From the NCBI RefSeq assembly GCF_001314325.1, contig NZ_CP009429.1:4526501-4590500 (forward strand): 64,000 nt of DNA, given 5' to 3'. This DNA comes from Sphingopyxis macrogoltabida. Lineage in GTDB: Bacteria > Pseudomonadota > Alphaproteobacteria > Sphingomonadales > Sphingomonadaceae. A program made the translations under genes and the position numbers. Positions 52,060 through 61,292 of this stretch are shown in pieces (position 1 is the first letter of the stretch; each line of letters starts with the position of its first letter). A model generated the notes under the pieces. It was not told where the DNA came from. It did no database searches and was given only the letters and a program-made list of their open reading frames with translations.

Positions 52060-54039
52060 CTATAGCCCGTCGCAGACATTTTGCTGCGCCGTGTCGAGGA
52101 AGGGCGCGAAGGGGCAACTGATATAGCGCAGCCGCACCCCGGCGCCGACGTTCACGACGATCGTATCGGCGCGGATCGCCTTGGGCGCGTTGCCGATGCC
52201 GCCGACGCGTGCGCCACCGTTATGTGTGCCCAAAAAGCTGATCATGTCGTCCTGGTCGATGCCGTCGCCCGACACCCCGATCGCCCCGACAAGGCGGTCG
52301 CCGCGATAGATGGGGACCGAGCCGGGAAAGATCTGGATGCCGTTCTGGAGCCGGTTCTGTCCCGCCGCGACGTCGGGCAGCGTCGTGCAACGCTGCGGCG
52401 TGTCGGTCGCACTGCTGCCGCCGACGAAACCCAGATGCGCGCCGAGATTGCCGATGATCAGCGCCGATTGCAGCCCGGTCGAGAAGGGATTGAACTGCTG
52501 GATCGGTCGCGACAGCGGGCCGTGCGGCCGTCCCACTTCGCCGTCGGGGAAATAGGGCCGCGACAGATTGCCGCCCGAGCGGTCGGCGAAGGCGATCTTG
52601 CCGGTGAGCGCGGTCGAATCACTCAGGAAAGTCCGCGTCGCGGGCACGAACTGGCGGACATCGGCGCTGGTGTTGGCGCTGAGTTCGGCGCCCGCCTGCG
52701 CGCCCGAGAAGAAGGCGGCGGTGCGCGCCTTCTGCAGGCTGACGTCGGTGCCGAAGATCGGCGCATCGGGCGAGCGGACGATCCCGAGCACCGACCCGTG
52801 CGTATCGACGACACTGATTGTCACCTGCGCGCGGCTGTCGAGCGGGCGGCGGATCTGCGCGCGCGCGCGGCTCATCACCGCAAAGGCTTCCTCGAGGACC
52901 GCGCGCGTCTCGGCGGCGGTGAGCGGCGCGCTGTTCGACGCGCCGTCGGTGCCGGCACGGATCGGATAGCGGTTGGTGCCGCTGCCGTTGGTGAGGACAA
53001 AGGCGTCGCGGTTCGAGAATTCGGCGCTGGTCGCGGCGCGGATGCCCGACGCCTCGCTGCCATAAGCGGTTCCCGCAATCACCGCGGCATTGGCATAGCC
53101 GGTGACCGCGATCAGGCTGCCCGCACTGCCGTTGACGCTGGCGAAACTGGTCCCGCCGCTGCTCATCACCCCGGCGAAGGTCGCGTCGGAGAAGCGCAGG
53201 CTGGTCCCGTCGACGGTGATCTTGTCGGCGGTGATGCTCGCCGGCGCCTCGAAGCCGCGCGTCCCCGCGAGCGCGATAAACTCCTCGGGGTCGGCGTCGA
53301 TATCGAGCGTGTCGGTGTCGATGCCGTAGTCGCCATCGCCCATCACCCCGATGCCGCCGACGAGCACGCCGTTCTTGTAGAGCGGCAGTCCGCCCGGATC
53401 GGCGGCAAGCCCGAGCGGCGAGCGCTTCGGCCCGATCAGCGCCGCCGAACCCGCGGCGCCGAAGCGCGACGACAGGTCGCTGCACGGTAGCTGGCTGAAC
53501 TGCACCCCGAACAAGGGCCCGCTCTCCAGACCGACGGTGGTCGGTGCGGGCGGAAAATGCTCCTGGACGATCTGGCTCGCGGTGCGGGTCGAAAAGGCGT
53601 TGCCGCCGCTCGAGAGGTAAGCGCCCGTCACCGCCTTGGCGATCGCCCCGGCAGCGGCGGGAAAGGGCACATTTTGCGCGTCGATATTGGCGCCGTTCGG
53701 CGCTGCAGAGGTCGTCGCTGTGGCGCGTGCGCCGTTCATCCGGAACACCGCGAGGACGTTGCCGACGCGGTCGGTCACCGCGATCACCGACGGCAGGCCG
53801 CGCGCCTGCGCCTCGGCGACCGCATTGGCCAGAATCTGCTGCACCTCGGTGACGCTGAGCGATTGCGCGGCGGGCGGGGTATAGAGGCCGCCCGGCGGCG
53901 GGGTCGGAGTCGGCGTGGGGGTCGGCGTCGGGGTGGGCGTCGGCGTGCCGCCGCCACCGCCACCGCCGCACGAGGTCAGGAGCAGCGCGCCGATGGCCGC
54001 GAAGGTCGCCGAACGGAACAGGGAGGATCGGGTTTTCAT
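52060..54039 (-). CDS. Lipoprotein with two GlcG/HbpS-like heme-binding domains
   Basis: A roughly 659-aa surface or periplasmic lipoprotein. The start MKTRSSLFRSATFAAIGALL ends in lipobox LTSC, followed by a Gly run and a Thr-Pro repeat linker. Two GlcG/HbpS (DUF336) units follow: SLSVTEVQQILANAVAEAQA with GVLVGGIGVMGDGDY (first), and LTAAETRAVLEEAFAVMSRA with GDRLVGAIGVSGDG (second). HbpS proteins bind heme and act in redox sensing outside the cell. ATG 54039 was chosen because it starts the signal peptide; the longer frame to 54141 lies inside the upstream gene. It lies 4 bases downstream of the cytochrome gene. Confidence 0.8.
   Translation of the reverse strand: MKTRSSLFRSATFAAIGALLLTSCGGGGGGGTPTPTPTPTPTPTPTPPPGGLYTPPAAQSLSVTEVQQILANAVAEAQARGLPSVIAVTDRVGNVLAVFRMNGARATATTSAAPNGANIDAQNVPFPAAAGAIAKAVTGAYLSSGGNAFSTRTASQIVQEHFPPAPTTVGLESGPLFGVQFSQLPCSDLSSRFGAAGSAALIGPKRSPLGLAADPGGLPLYKNGVLVGGIGVMGDGDYGIDTDTLDIDADPEEFIALAGTRGFEAPASITADKITVDGTSLRFSDATFAGVMSSGGTSFASVNGSAGSLIAVTGYANAAVIAGTAYGSEASGIRAATSAEFSNRDAFVLTNGSGTNRYPIRAGTDGASNSAPLTAAETRAVLEEAFAVMSRARAQIRRPLDSRAQVTISVVDTHGSVLGIVRSPDAPIFGTDVSLQKARTAAFFSGAQAGAELSANTSADVRQFVPATRTFLSDSTALTGKIAFADRSGGNLSRPYFPDGEVGRPHGPLSRPIQQFNPFSTGLQSALIIGNLGAHLGFVGGSSATDTPQRCTTLPDVAAGQNRLQNGIQIFPGSVPIYRGDRLVGAIGVSGDGIDQDDMISFLGTHNGGARVGGIGNAPKAIRADTIVVNVGAGVRLRYISCPFAPFLDTAQQNVCDGL
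53902..53970 (-). repeat. Simple repeat encoding the Gly and Thr-Pro linker of the HbpS-like lipoprotein
   Basis: Hexamer units of the type GTCGGC/GTGGGG on the plus strand (about 53902-53949) encode seven Thr-Pro pairs on the minus strand, next to a CCGCCA run (53950-53970) encoding Gly. Such in-frame repeats can change linker length by slippage. Confidence 0.75.
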
Positions 54040-54043
54040 ATCG

Positions 54044-55501
54044 TTAGCGCAAAGCCCTGATCGAACGCACCGCGCTGCCGAGCGCGGTCTGGAAGTCGGC
54101 GGGTTTATAGGCGTTGGGGTCCTTGACCGCGGTATAGGCACGATCGATGTCGCCGCGGATGCCGGCCGCCGCGCCGACGGTGACCCGTCCCGACGACACC
54201 ATCGCGTTGAGCAACGTGTCGACCCCCATCACGGCCTGCTGCGATCCCGAATAATCGGTGAAGCGGTCGTTGATCGCCTTCGCCGAGATCGCATCGACCA
54301 TCGCAAAGGCGTCGGTGCCCGAAAAGCCGCGCGACGCAAAGGCGCTCTTGAGCGCCGCGACCGTCTGCGACAGCTCCGCCGCCGCCTTGACCGCGCTTGC
54401 CCGGTCGGTCGCCATCGCCTTGTGGAAGGCGGCAGTACGCGCCGCGAGCTGGTCGGCGAGCGCGGGCGAGGCGAGCCGCGCGGCGGCGGCGAGCATGATC
54501 AGATTCTCGTCATTATAGGGCGGCATGCCTTCGGGCAGATTGCGCCCAGGGTTGCTGAGGCTGGTCTTCACCGGCTTCGCCTGATCGAAGATGCGGCGAT
54601 GGCAGCTGTGGCAGTCGAGGAAATAGAATTCGGGGAACATGCCCTCGGTCCCGCGCCGCGACTGGAACAGCGACAGGCTGCGTTCGATCGCGGTCGCCTG
54701 TCCGACCGCCCACATCTGGACATGGTCGGTCCGCCCCGCCGGGGCGCCGAACTTGCGCCAGCCGTAATCGGCATCCTCCTGATGATGCGCCTGCAGCGAC
54801 GAGAAGAGGTCGAGTTCGAAGCTGATCCTGGGATGCCCGGCCGCCATGATGCGATGGGTAACGAACTGGCCCTCGCCGGCCGAACCGAAATGGCAATCGA
54901 CGCAGACCCCCGCGCGGACCACCGGGTCTTCGAGCTTTTTCAGCCCGGCCGACAGGTTGGCGAGGTGCTTCTGGCGCATTTCGGCGTCGGGATCGGCGTT
55001 GGTGCCGACCCCGGCATAATGGCTCGCGATCCAGCCGCCCGCAGGACCGTGGCACGATTCACAACCGACCCCGTCCTCGATCGGCACCGTGCCGCGCATC
55101 GCGCCGCCCGCCGCGTCGATCGCGCCCTTGGTGCTGTGGCAGCCGAGGCACATCGGCGCCGTCGCTGCGTCGCCGATGCCGAGATTTTGCGCGATAAACC
55201 GGCTGCGGCTGTTGCTGAGCACCGCCCAGGCGCGGCTGTGCGCGCCGCCGGGGGTCGAGGGCTCCTGCCATTTCATCAGCTCGTCCTGGCGGACGACGGT
55301 CCCGTCGCCCTCCATCCGGCCGTGGCAGGTCGATCCGGCGCAAGAGGCAACGCCGGTATAGCGGGCGCCGCTTTCGCCCTGCGAACGCGCGGGCGGCGCG
55401 GCGACGATGGCGGCGAGCGCCAGCGCGAACAGCATCGACGCAAGGGCGGCAAATGCCGTCCAAGACCGATCGCCGCGCCCTGAACCCGCGTTCGTCGTCA
55501 T
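54044..55501 (-). CDS. Cytochrome c554-like multiheme protein
   Basis: A 485-aa exported cytochrome, first gene of the operon. The N-terminus has an anchor or signal segment (AFAALASMLFALALAAIVAA, about residues 16-35). Heme sites are one CX4CH (CAGSTCH, about 54) and four CxxCH (CLGCH 118, CESCH 147, CVDCH 200, CHSCH 297), five in total. The pattern VASCAGSTCHGRMEGDG is typical of cytochrome c554-type proteins, which pass electrons in nitrogen or respiratory pathways. The C-terminal 170 residues are helical without hemes. AAGGGGA stands 6 bases upstream. It probably takes electrons from the inner membrane and hands them to the other operon products. Confidence 0.85.
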   Translation of the reverse strand: MTTNAGSGRGDRSWTAFAALASMLFALALAAIVAAPPARSQGESGARYTGVASCAGSTCHGRMEGDGTVVRQDELMKWQEPSTPGGAHSRAWAVLSNSRSRFIAQNLGIGDAATAPMCLGCHSTKGAIDAAGGAMRGTVPIEDGVGCESCHGPAGGWIASHYAGVGTNADPDAEMRQKHLANLSAGLKKLEDPVVRAGVCVDCHFGSAGEGQFVTHRIMAAGHPRISFELDLFSSLQAHHQEDADYGWRKFGAPAGRTDHVQMWAVGQATAIERSLSLFQSRRGTEGMFPEFYFLDCHSCHRRIFDQAKPVKTSLSNPGRNLPEGMPPYNDENLIMLAAAARLASPALADQLAARTAAFHKAMATDRASAVKAAAELSQTVAALKSAFASRGFSGTDAFAMVDAISAKAINDRFTDYSGSQQAVMGVDTLLNAMVSSGRVTVGAAAGIRGDIDRAYTAVKDPNAYKPADFQTALGSAVRSIRALR

Positions 55502-55560
55502 CGCAGTCCCCTTTTCCCCCGGCCGGGCGCTATTGCGCCTCGGCCCGCCGCGTCAATATC

Positions 55561-56916
55561 CTAAACCACCCCAAATGCCAGCATCGCGTCGGCAACCTTC
55601 TTGAATCCCGCGATATTGGCACCCTTCACATAGTCGACATAGCCGCCCCCCTGATCGCCATAAGTCAGGCAGCGCGTGTGGATGCCGTCCATGATGTCCT
55701 TGAGCATCTGCTGCAGCTCGGCCTCGCTCCAGCTACGGCGGCCGCTGTTCTGGCTCATTTCCAGCCCCGAAACCGCAACGCCGCCGGCGTTCGCCGCCTT
55801 GCCCGGCGCGAACATGATCTTCGCATCCTTGAAGACATGCACCCCGTCGAGGTTGGTCGGCATGTTGGCGCCCTCGCTCACCGCGATACAACCGTTCGCG
55901 ACCAGCGTCTTCGCATCCTCGCCGAGCAACTCGTTCTGCGTCGCACACGGCAGCGCGACGTCGCACTTCACCCCCCACGGCGTCTTGCCCGCGGTGAAGC
56001 TCGCGCCTTTGAACTCGTCGCAATATTCCTCGATCCGGCCGCGGCGGTGCGTCTTGTGCGTCTTCACCCAGTCGATCTTTTCCTGCGTAATGCCGTCGGG
56101 ATCGTGGATGAAACCGCCCGAATCGGACAGGGTCAGCACCTTGCCGCCCAATTGGACGATCTTTTCGGCCGCGTGCGTCGCGACATTGCCCGAGCCCGAG
56201 ATGACGGCGGTCTTGCCGACTAGATCCTGCCCCTTCGCCGCCAGCATGTTGGCGAGGAAATAGACCGCGCCATAGCCCGTCGCCTCGGTACGGATCAGCG
56301 AGCCGCCCCATTCGAGCCCCTTGCCGGTGAGCACCCCGGTGAATTCGTTGGTGATCCGCTTGTACTGGCCGAACATGAAGCCAATTTCGCGCCCGCCGAC
56401 CCCGATGTCGCCCGCCGGCACGTCGATGTCGGCGCCGATGTGGCGATAGAGTTCGGTCATGAAGCTCTGGCAAAAGCGCATGATCTCGCGCACGCTCTTG
56501 CCCTTGGGGTTGAAGTTCGACCCGCCCTTGCCGCCGCCCATCGGCAGCCCGGTCAGCGCATTTTTGAACGTCTGTTCGAAGGCGAGGAACTTGAGCACGC
56601 TTTCGGTGACCGACGGATGGAAACGGATGCCGCCCTTGTACGGGCCGATGGCATTGTTGTTCTGGACGCGCCAGCCGCGCTGGACGCGGATATTGCCGTT
56701 ATCGTCTTCCCAGCAGACGCGGAAGGACACGACCCGGTCGGGCTCGGCGATGCGCCGCAATATCTGCTGCGCGTGATATTCTTCCTTGTCCTTGATGAAA
56801 TCGAAGATGTCCTCGGCGACTTCCTGCACCGCCTGCGCAAACTCGGGCTGCCCCGGGTTGCGCTTTTTCACACCCTCCATGAACGTCGGAAAATCGACGT
56901 GATCAGATACTGCCAT
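55561..56916 (-). CDS. gdhA: NADP-type glutamate dehydrogenase
   Basis: A 451-aa hexameric dehydrogenase interconverting glutamate and 2-oxoglutarate plus ammonia. Motifs: substrate-binding GGIRFHPSV, catalytic Lys in LPMGGGKGGSNFNPKGKS, FMTELYRHIGADIDVPAGDIGVG (in two blocks), nucleotide-binding VISGSGNVATHAAEK and the C-terminal GANIAGFKKVADAML. Length is that of small bacterial GDHs. It follows the cytochrome operon on the same strand but with a 59-base gap upstream of that operon's start, so it is a separate unit. Together with putA it would feed proline carbon into the citric acid cycle. Confidence 0.96.
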   Translation of the reverse strand: MAVSDHVDFPTFMEGVKKRNPGQPEFAQAVQEVAEDIFDFIKDKEEYHAQQILRRIAEPDRVVSFRVCWEDDNGNIRVQRGWRVQNNNAIGPYKGGIRFHPSVTESVLKFLAFEQTFKNALTGLPMGGGKGGSNFNPKGKSVREIMRFCQSFMTELYRHIGADIDVPAGDIGVGGREIGFMFGQYKRITNEFTGVLTGKGLEWGGSLIRTEATGYGAVYFLANMLAAKGQDLVGKTAVISGSGNVATHAAEKIVQLGGKVLTLSDSGGFIHDPDGITQEKIDWVKTHKTHRRGRIEEYCDEFKGASFTAGKTPWGVKCDVALPCATQNELLGEDAKTLVANGCIAVSEGANMPTNLDGVHVFKDAKIMFAPGKAANAGGVAVSGLEMSQNSGRRSWSEAELQQMLKDIMDGIHTRCLTYGDQGGGYVDYVKGANIAGFKKVADAMLAFGVV

Positions 56917-57073
56917 GCACCCCTCCCCTGATGACTGGAAAGCCGGTGCGACCCCGTTAACGATTTAGTCGTTGACCGACCTTGCCCGATCAAGGCTACA
57001 CCATCGCGAAGCAAAGGCAATATGACGGCGCGCACAGACGATATTTTTTCGGCGGCGCACAAGAGGGGCAAAA

Positions 57074-58012
57074 ATGAGCGAGAGCAACAAGATGACCGGC
57101 GGCATCACGCGCACCAACCGGGCGATCCTGGTCGCCGCCTTCGTCCTGCTGGCGGGAGCGATCGGCTATGCAGCGTGGCGCGATTCCGCGCCGGCGGCGC
57201 CCGGTGCGGCCGCCGAAGCCGCCGCCGCGCCGTCCGACCAGCTCGCCGCGCTCGAGGCGCGGACGCAGCGCGAACCGAACAGCGCCGAGGCCTGGACCGC
57301 GCTCGGCGCGGCGCGATTCGACCTTTCCGATTTTGCGGGGGCGGCCGCCGCTTATGAGAAAGCGGTCGGGATTTCGCCCGAATCGGCAGGGCTGTGGTCG
57401 GCGCTCGGCGAGGCGCGCGTGATGGCGAGCGACCGCGACCCCATGCCGCCGCAGGCGCTGACGGCGTTCGAAAAAGCGATCGCACTCGACGCCAAGGATC
57501 CGCGCGCGCGCTATTTCATGGCGGTGAAGAAGGATATCGGCGGCGATCACAAGGGGGCGATCGACGACTGGTTCGCGCTGCTCGCCGACACGCCGCAGGG
57601 CGCGCCGTGGGAGGCCGACCTGCGCCGCACGATCGAACAGGTCGGCGCGATCCACAAGATCGACGTCGCCACGCGGCTCACCAATACGCAGGCGCGGCCG
57701 CTGACCGCCGACGAAATGCCGGTCGCCGCCCGCGCCATCCCCGGCCCGAGCCGCGCCGACATGGAAGCCGCATCGCAGCTTCCCAAGGGTCAGCAGGACC
57801 AGATGATCGAGGGCATGGTGAGCGGGCTCGAAGCCAAGCTGAAGGCCAATCCCGCCGACGTCGACCGCTGGATCATGCTGATGCGCAGCCGGATGACGCT
57901 CGGCGAAACCGCGAAGGCGGCGCAGGCCCTGAAGGACGGCATCGCCGCCAACCCCGCGGCGGCGGGGCGGCTGAAGGCACAGGCGCAGCTCTTGGGAGTG
58001 CCGGGAGCGTAA
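57074..58012 (+). CDS. CcmI/CycH-like cytochrome c maturation protein (TPR type)
   Basis: A 312-aa membrane-anchored periplasmic protein. One membrane span (ILVAAFVLLAGAIGYAAW, about 17-34) precedes TPR-like helices (LEARTQREPNSAEAWTALGA, AAAYEKAVGISPESAGLWSA, ALTAFEKAIALDAKDPRARY). The C-terminal block VDRWIMLMRSRMTLGE is found in CcmI-type proteins that present apocytochrome c to the heme-ligation complex. The second membrane span of classical CcmI is missing, and no other ccm gene is near. It would assist maturation of multiheme cytochromes such as those of the neighbouring operon. It is divergent from gdhA. Confidence 0.75.
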   Translation: MSESNKMTGGITRTNRAILVAAFVLLAGAIGYAAWRDSAPAAPGAAAEAAAAPSDQLAALEARTQREPNSAEAWTALGAARFDLSDFAGAAAAYEKAVGISPESAGLWSALGEARVMASDRDPMPPQALTAFEKAIALDAKDPRARYFMAVKKDIGGDHKGAIDDWFALLADTPQGAPWEADLRRTIEQVGAIHKIDVATRLTNTQARPLTADEMPVAARAIPGPSRADMEAASQLPKGQQDQMIEGMVSGLEAKLKANPADVDRWIMLMRSRMTLGETAKAAQALKDGIAANPAAAGRLKAQAQLLGVPGA

Positions 58013-58196
58013 TTGGCCGTTGGCCCGCGAACGAGAAGCAGATATACTGGCCCTGCTGCTGCGGGGGGAACCATAACAAAGGGTCGCCGCGGCGCAAAGC
58101 CGCGGGACGCTTTCGGACGTATTGCCCGGGACAGCCGTCCACTCTGTATCGGGCCTCGTGGTCACCTGATCCCACCGGACAACCGGCGGATTGCTG

Positions 58197-61100
58197 CTAT
58201 CCCGCCATCAGCGCCGCATTGCCGCCCGCGGCGGTGACATCGGTGCTGATCGTCTTTTCCTCGGCAAAGCGGTGCAGATAATGCGGCCCGCCCGCCTTCG
58301 GCCCCGTCCCCGACAGGCCGCGCCCGCCGAAGGGCTGCGATCCGACGATGGCGCCGATCTGGTTGCGGTTGACATAGACGTTGCCGACCTGCGCACGCGC
58401 CGCGACATGCGCCGCCACCCCGTCGATGCGCGTGTGAACGCCCAAGGTCAGGCCATAGCCCGAGGCGTTGATCGCATCGATCAGCTGGTCGAGCTCGCCG
58501 CCCTTCCACGTCGCGACGTGCAGCACCGGCCCGAAAATCTCGCGCTTCAGGTCGGTGACATGGTCGAGCCGGATCAGCACCGGCGGCACGAAATGGCCGT
58601 CGGCGGGCAGGTTCGTGCGCCCCGCCTCGGCGATGACGCGCCCCGCCGCGCGCGCTTCGGCGACATAGGCGGCAATATTGGCCTGCGCCTCGTCGTCGAT
58701 GATCGGGCCGACGTCGGTCGCGAGCAGCGCCGGATCGCCGACATTGAGCTCGGCCATCGCGCCCGCGACCATTTCGATCATTCCCTCGGCGACATCCTCC
58801 TGCACGCACAGCAGGCGCAGCGCCGAGCAGCGCTGCCCCGCCGACTGGAAGGCGCTGGCGACGGCGTCGCGCGCGACCTGTTCGGGCAGCGCGGTCGAAT
58901 CGACGATCATCGCATTGGCGCCGCCGGTTTCGGCGATCAGCGTCGCGATCGGCCCGTCGCGCATCGCCAGCCCGCGATTGATCGCGCGCGCAACCTCGGT
59001 CGAACCGGTGAAGGCGACCCCGATGATGTCGGCGTGGCCGGTCAGCGCGACCCCGACGGTCTCGCCGCGGCCGGGCAGAAATGCGAGGACATCGCCGGGA
59101 ATACCGGCTTCGAGCAGCAATTCGACCGCCGCATGGGCGATCAGCGGCGTCTGCTCGGCCGGCTTGGCCAGCACGGCGTTCCCCGCCGCAAGCGCCGCCG
59201 ACACCTGCCCCAGGAAGATCGCGAGCGGGAAGTTCCACGGGCTGATGCAGGTGAAGATGCCCTTGCCTTCGAGGATCAGCTCGTTGCGCTCGCCGGTCGG
59301 CCCGGGCAGCGCGACGGGGTAAGTGAAGTCGGCGCGCGCCTGACCCGCATAATAGCGCAGGAAGTCGATCGCCTCGCGCACCTCGGCGATCGCATCGACG
59401 AGCGTCTTGCCCGCCTCGTCGATCGCGAGACCGAGGAACTGCGCGTCGCGCGCTTCGAGCAGGTCGGCGGCGCGTTCGAGCCGTTCGGCGCGGAAGGCGC
59501 CGCCGGCGAGGCTCCAGTCGTCCTGCGCCGCGCGAGCGAGAGCCACCGCGTCGGCGACCGCCGCGGTGTCGGCCTCGATCACCTGTCCGACGACGGCGCC
59601 GGTCGCGGGGTTGCGCACGGGTTCGGCCTTGCCGCTGCGCGGGCTGCCACCGACGATCGGCGCTGCGACGGCGTCGCTGCGCCGCGCCTTGGCGATCGCG
59701 GCCGTCAGCGCCTCGGGCACGCCGGGTTCGCCAAGGTCGTAACCGCGCGAATTGCGGCGCAGCGGATCGAACAGCTGGAGCCCGGTCGCGATCTTCGATG
59801 CCGGCTTGCTCGCGACGCTGCGCGGGTCGACCGCAAGCTGTTCGGCGGTGACGTCGGGATCGGAGAACTGGTGCACGAAGCTCGAGTTCGCGCCATTTTC
59901 GAGCAGGCGGCGGACAAGATAAGCGAGCAGGTCGCGGTGCGTGCCCACCGGCGCATAGACGCGCACCGGGCGCGGCGGCGGGAACAGTGCGACGAGCGCA
60001 TCATGCGCGCCCTCACCCATGCCGTGCAGCCGCTGCAGCTCGTAATCGGCGCCCGCGAACAGTTCGGAGACGAACGCCAGCGTCATCGCATTGTGGCTGG
60101 CAAAGGCCGGATAGATGCAATCCTGACAGTCGCGCAGCAGCTGCGCGCAGCGAAGGTAATTGAGGTCGGTGTGAAGCTTTTCGGTGAAGACCGGGAAATC
60201 GCCGAGCCCCAGCGTCTGTGCGCGTTTGATCTCGGTATCCCAATAGGCGCCCTTGACGAGGCGCATCGACAGCTTGACCCCGCGCCCGCGCGCTTTCGCC
60301 GCGAGCCACTCGATCACCGCCGGCGCGCGCTTCTGATAGGCCTGGATGACGATGCCGAGCCCGGTCCAGCCGTCGGCGATTCCGGCATCGAGCAGCGCCG
60401 CGAACACGTCCATATGCGGTTCGAGCCGGTCGCTTTCCTCGGCGTCGATCATCAGCGGGATGTTCACCGCGCGCGCCGCCTGCGCGAGTTCGATGACCCG
60501 CGGGATCAGCTCGCCCTGGACGCGCGCCGGCTGCAGATATTCGTACCGCGGGTGAAGCGCCGACAGCTTGATCGAGATGCCGTGGTTGGCGTGCGGGTCG
60601 CCGGGCTTCGCCGCCTTGCCGATCCGCGCGATCGCACCCGCATAGCTGTCGTAATAGCGCGCGGCATCCTCGGCGGTGCGCGCCGCCTCGCCGAGCATGT
60701 CGAAGCTTGCGAGTTCCGATTTCTCCTTGTCGGCGCGCTTGACCGCGGCGTCGATCGTCTCGCCCATCACGAACTGCTGGCCGAGCAGCTTCATCGCGGC
60801 GAGCGCCGCCTGACGGATCACCGGCTCGCCCGAGCGGCGGATCATCGACTTGAGCAGGCTCAGCGGGTTCGCCTTGCTGCCCATCGCGCCCAGCATAAGC
60901 GTCGCCGACCCCAGCGACAGGCCGCGCGCCGATAGCGCGACGATCAGCGGGCTGTCTTCACCATCGCCCTCGGCCCAGTGGCGTCCGGCGATCTTGTCGC
61001 GGATCAGCGCGTTGGCGGTCGCATTGTCGGGCACGCGGAGCAGCGCCTCGGCAAGGCACATCAGCACGACGCCCTCTTCGGTCGACAGGCGATAGCGGTT

Positions 61101-61292
61101 CATCAACTGCGCGACGAGCGTCTCGCGCTCGCCCTCGTCCTTGGCGCGGCGGATGATCGTCAGCCCGCGCTGCGTCACCGCGGCGACGCTGGCGGACGAT
61201 GTCGCCAGCATCGCGCGCAGCTCGGCGACGATATCGGCTTCGGGACGGCGGGCGAGGGTGCGCAGCGCGGCGCGATCGTTGGTCTGGGTCAT
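58197..61292 (-). CDS. putA: Bifunctional proline dehydrogenase/P5C dehydrogenase PutA
   Basis: A 1031-aa enzyme converting proline to glutamate. The N-terminal half is the FAD-binding proline dehydrogenase barrel (SIKLSALHPRYEYL, MRLVKGAYWDTEIKRAQ), the C-terminal half an aldehyde dehydrogenase (TCISPWNFPLAIFLGQV, FTGSTEVARAINRG, catalytic Cys in QSAGQRCSALRLLCV). The E. coli ribbon-helix-helix repressor domain is absent at the N-terminus, so control is left to the divergent Lrp-type regulator. Length is that of short PutA proteins. The gene ends facing the CcmI-like gene. Confidence 0.96.
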   Translation of the reverse strand: MTQTNDRAALRTLARRPEADIVAELRAMLATSSASVAAVTQRGLTIIRRAKDEGERETLVAQLMNRYRLSTEEGVVLMCLAEALLRVPDNATANALIRDKIAGRHWAEGDGEDSPLIVALSARGLSLGSATLMLGAMGSKANPLSLLKSMIRRSGEPVIRQAALAAMKLLGQQFVMGETIDAAVKRADKEKSELASFDMLGEAARTAEDAARYYDSYAGAIARIGKAAKPGDPHANHGISIKLSALHPRYEYLQPARVQGELIPRVIELAQAARAVNIPLMIDAEESDRLEPHMDVFAALLDAGIADGWTGLGIVIQAYQKRAPAVIEWLAAKARGRGVKLSMRLVKGAYWDTEIKRAQTLGLGDFPVFTEKLHTDLNYLRCAQLLRDCQDCIYPAFASHNAMTLAFVSELFAGADYELQRLHGMGEGAHDALVALFPPPRPVRVYAPVGTHRDLLAYLVRRLLENGANSSFVHQFSDPDVTAEQLAVDPRSVASKPASKIATGLQLFDPLRRNSRGYDLGEPGVPEALTAAIAKARRSDAVAAPIVGGSPRSGKAEPVRNPATGAVVGQVIEADTAAVADAVALARAAQDDWSLAGGAFRAERLERAADLLEARDAQFLGLAIDEAGKTLVDAIAEVREAIDFLRYYAGQARADFTYPVALPGPTGERNELILEGKGIFTCISPWNFPLAIFLGQVSAALAAGNAVLAKPAEQTPLIAHAAVELLLEAGIPGDVLAFLPGRGETVGVALTGHADIIGVAFTGSTEVARAINRGLAMRDGPIATLIAETGGANAMIVDSTALPEQVARDAVASAFQSAGQRCSALRLLCVQEDVAEGMIEMVAGAMAELNVGDPALLATDVGPIIDDEAQANIAAYVAEARAAGRVIAEAGRTNLPADGHFVPPVLIRLDHVTDLKREIFGPVLHVATWKGGELDQLIDAINASGYGLTLGVHTRIDGVAAHVAARAQVGNVYVNRNQIGAIVGSQPFGGRGLSGTGPKAGGPHYLHRFAEEKTISTDVTAAGGNAALMAG

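Noticed and set aside
46504..52065. Long open frame (over 1800 codons) antisense to the cytochrome and porin genes
   Set aside because: It is composed of Arg, Val, Asp and Glu in the pattern of an antisense frame in high-GC DNA, shows no domain, and the opposite strand has ten heme motifs and a clear barrel.
58191..60935. Open frame of over 900 codons antisense to putA
   Set aside because: Shadow of a fully conserved gene; no ribosome site or family.
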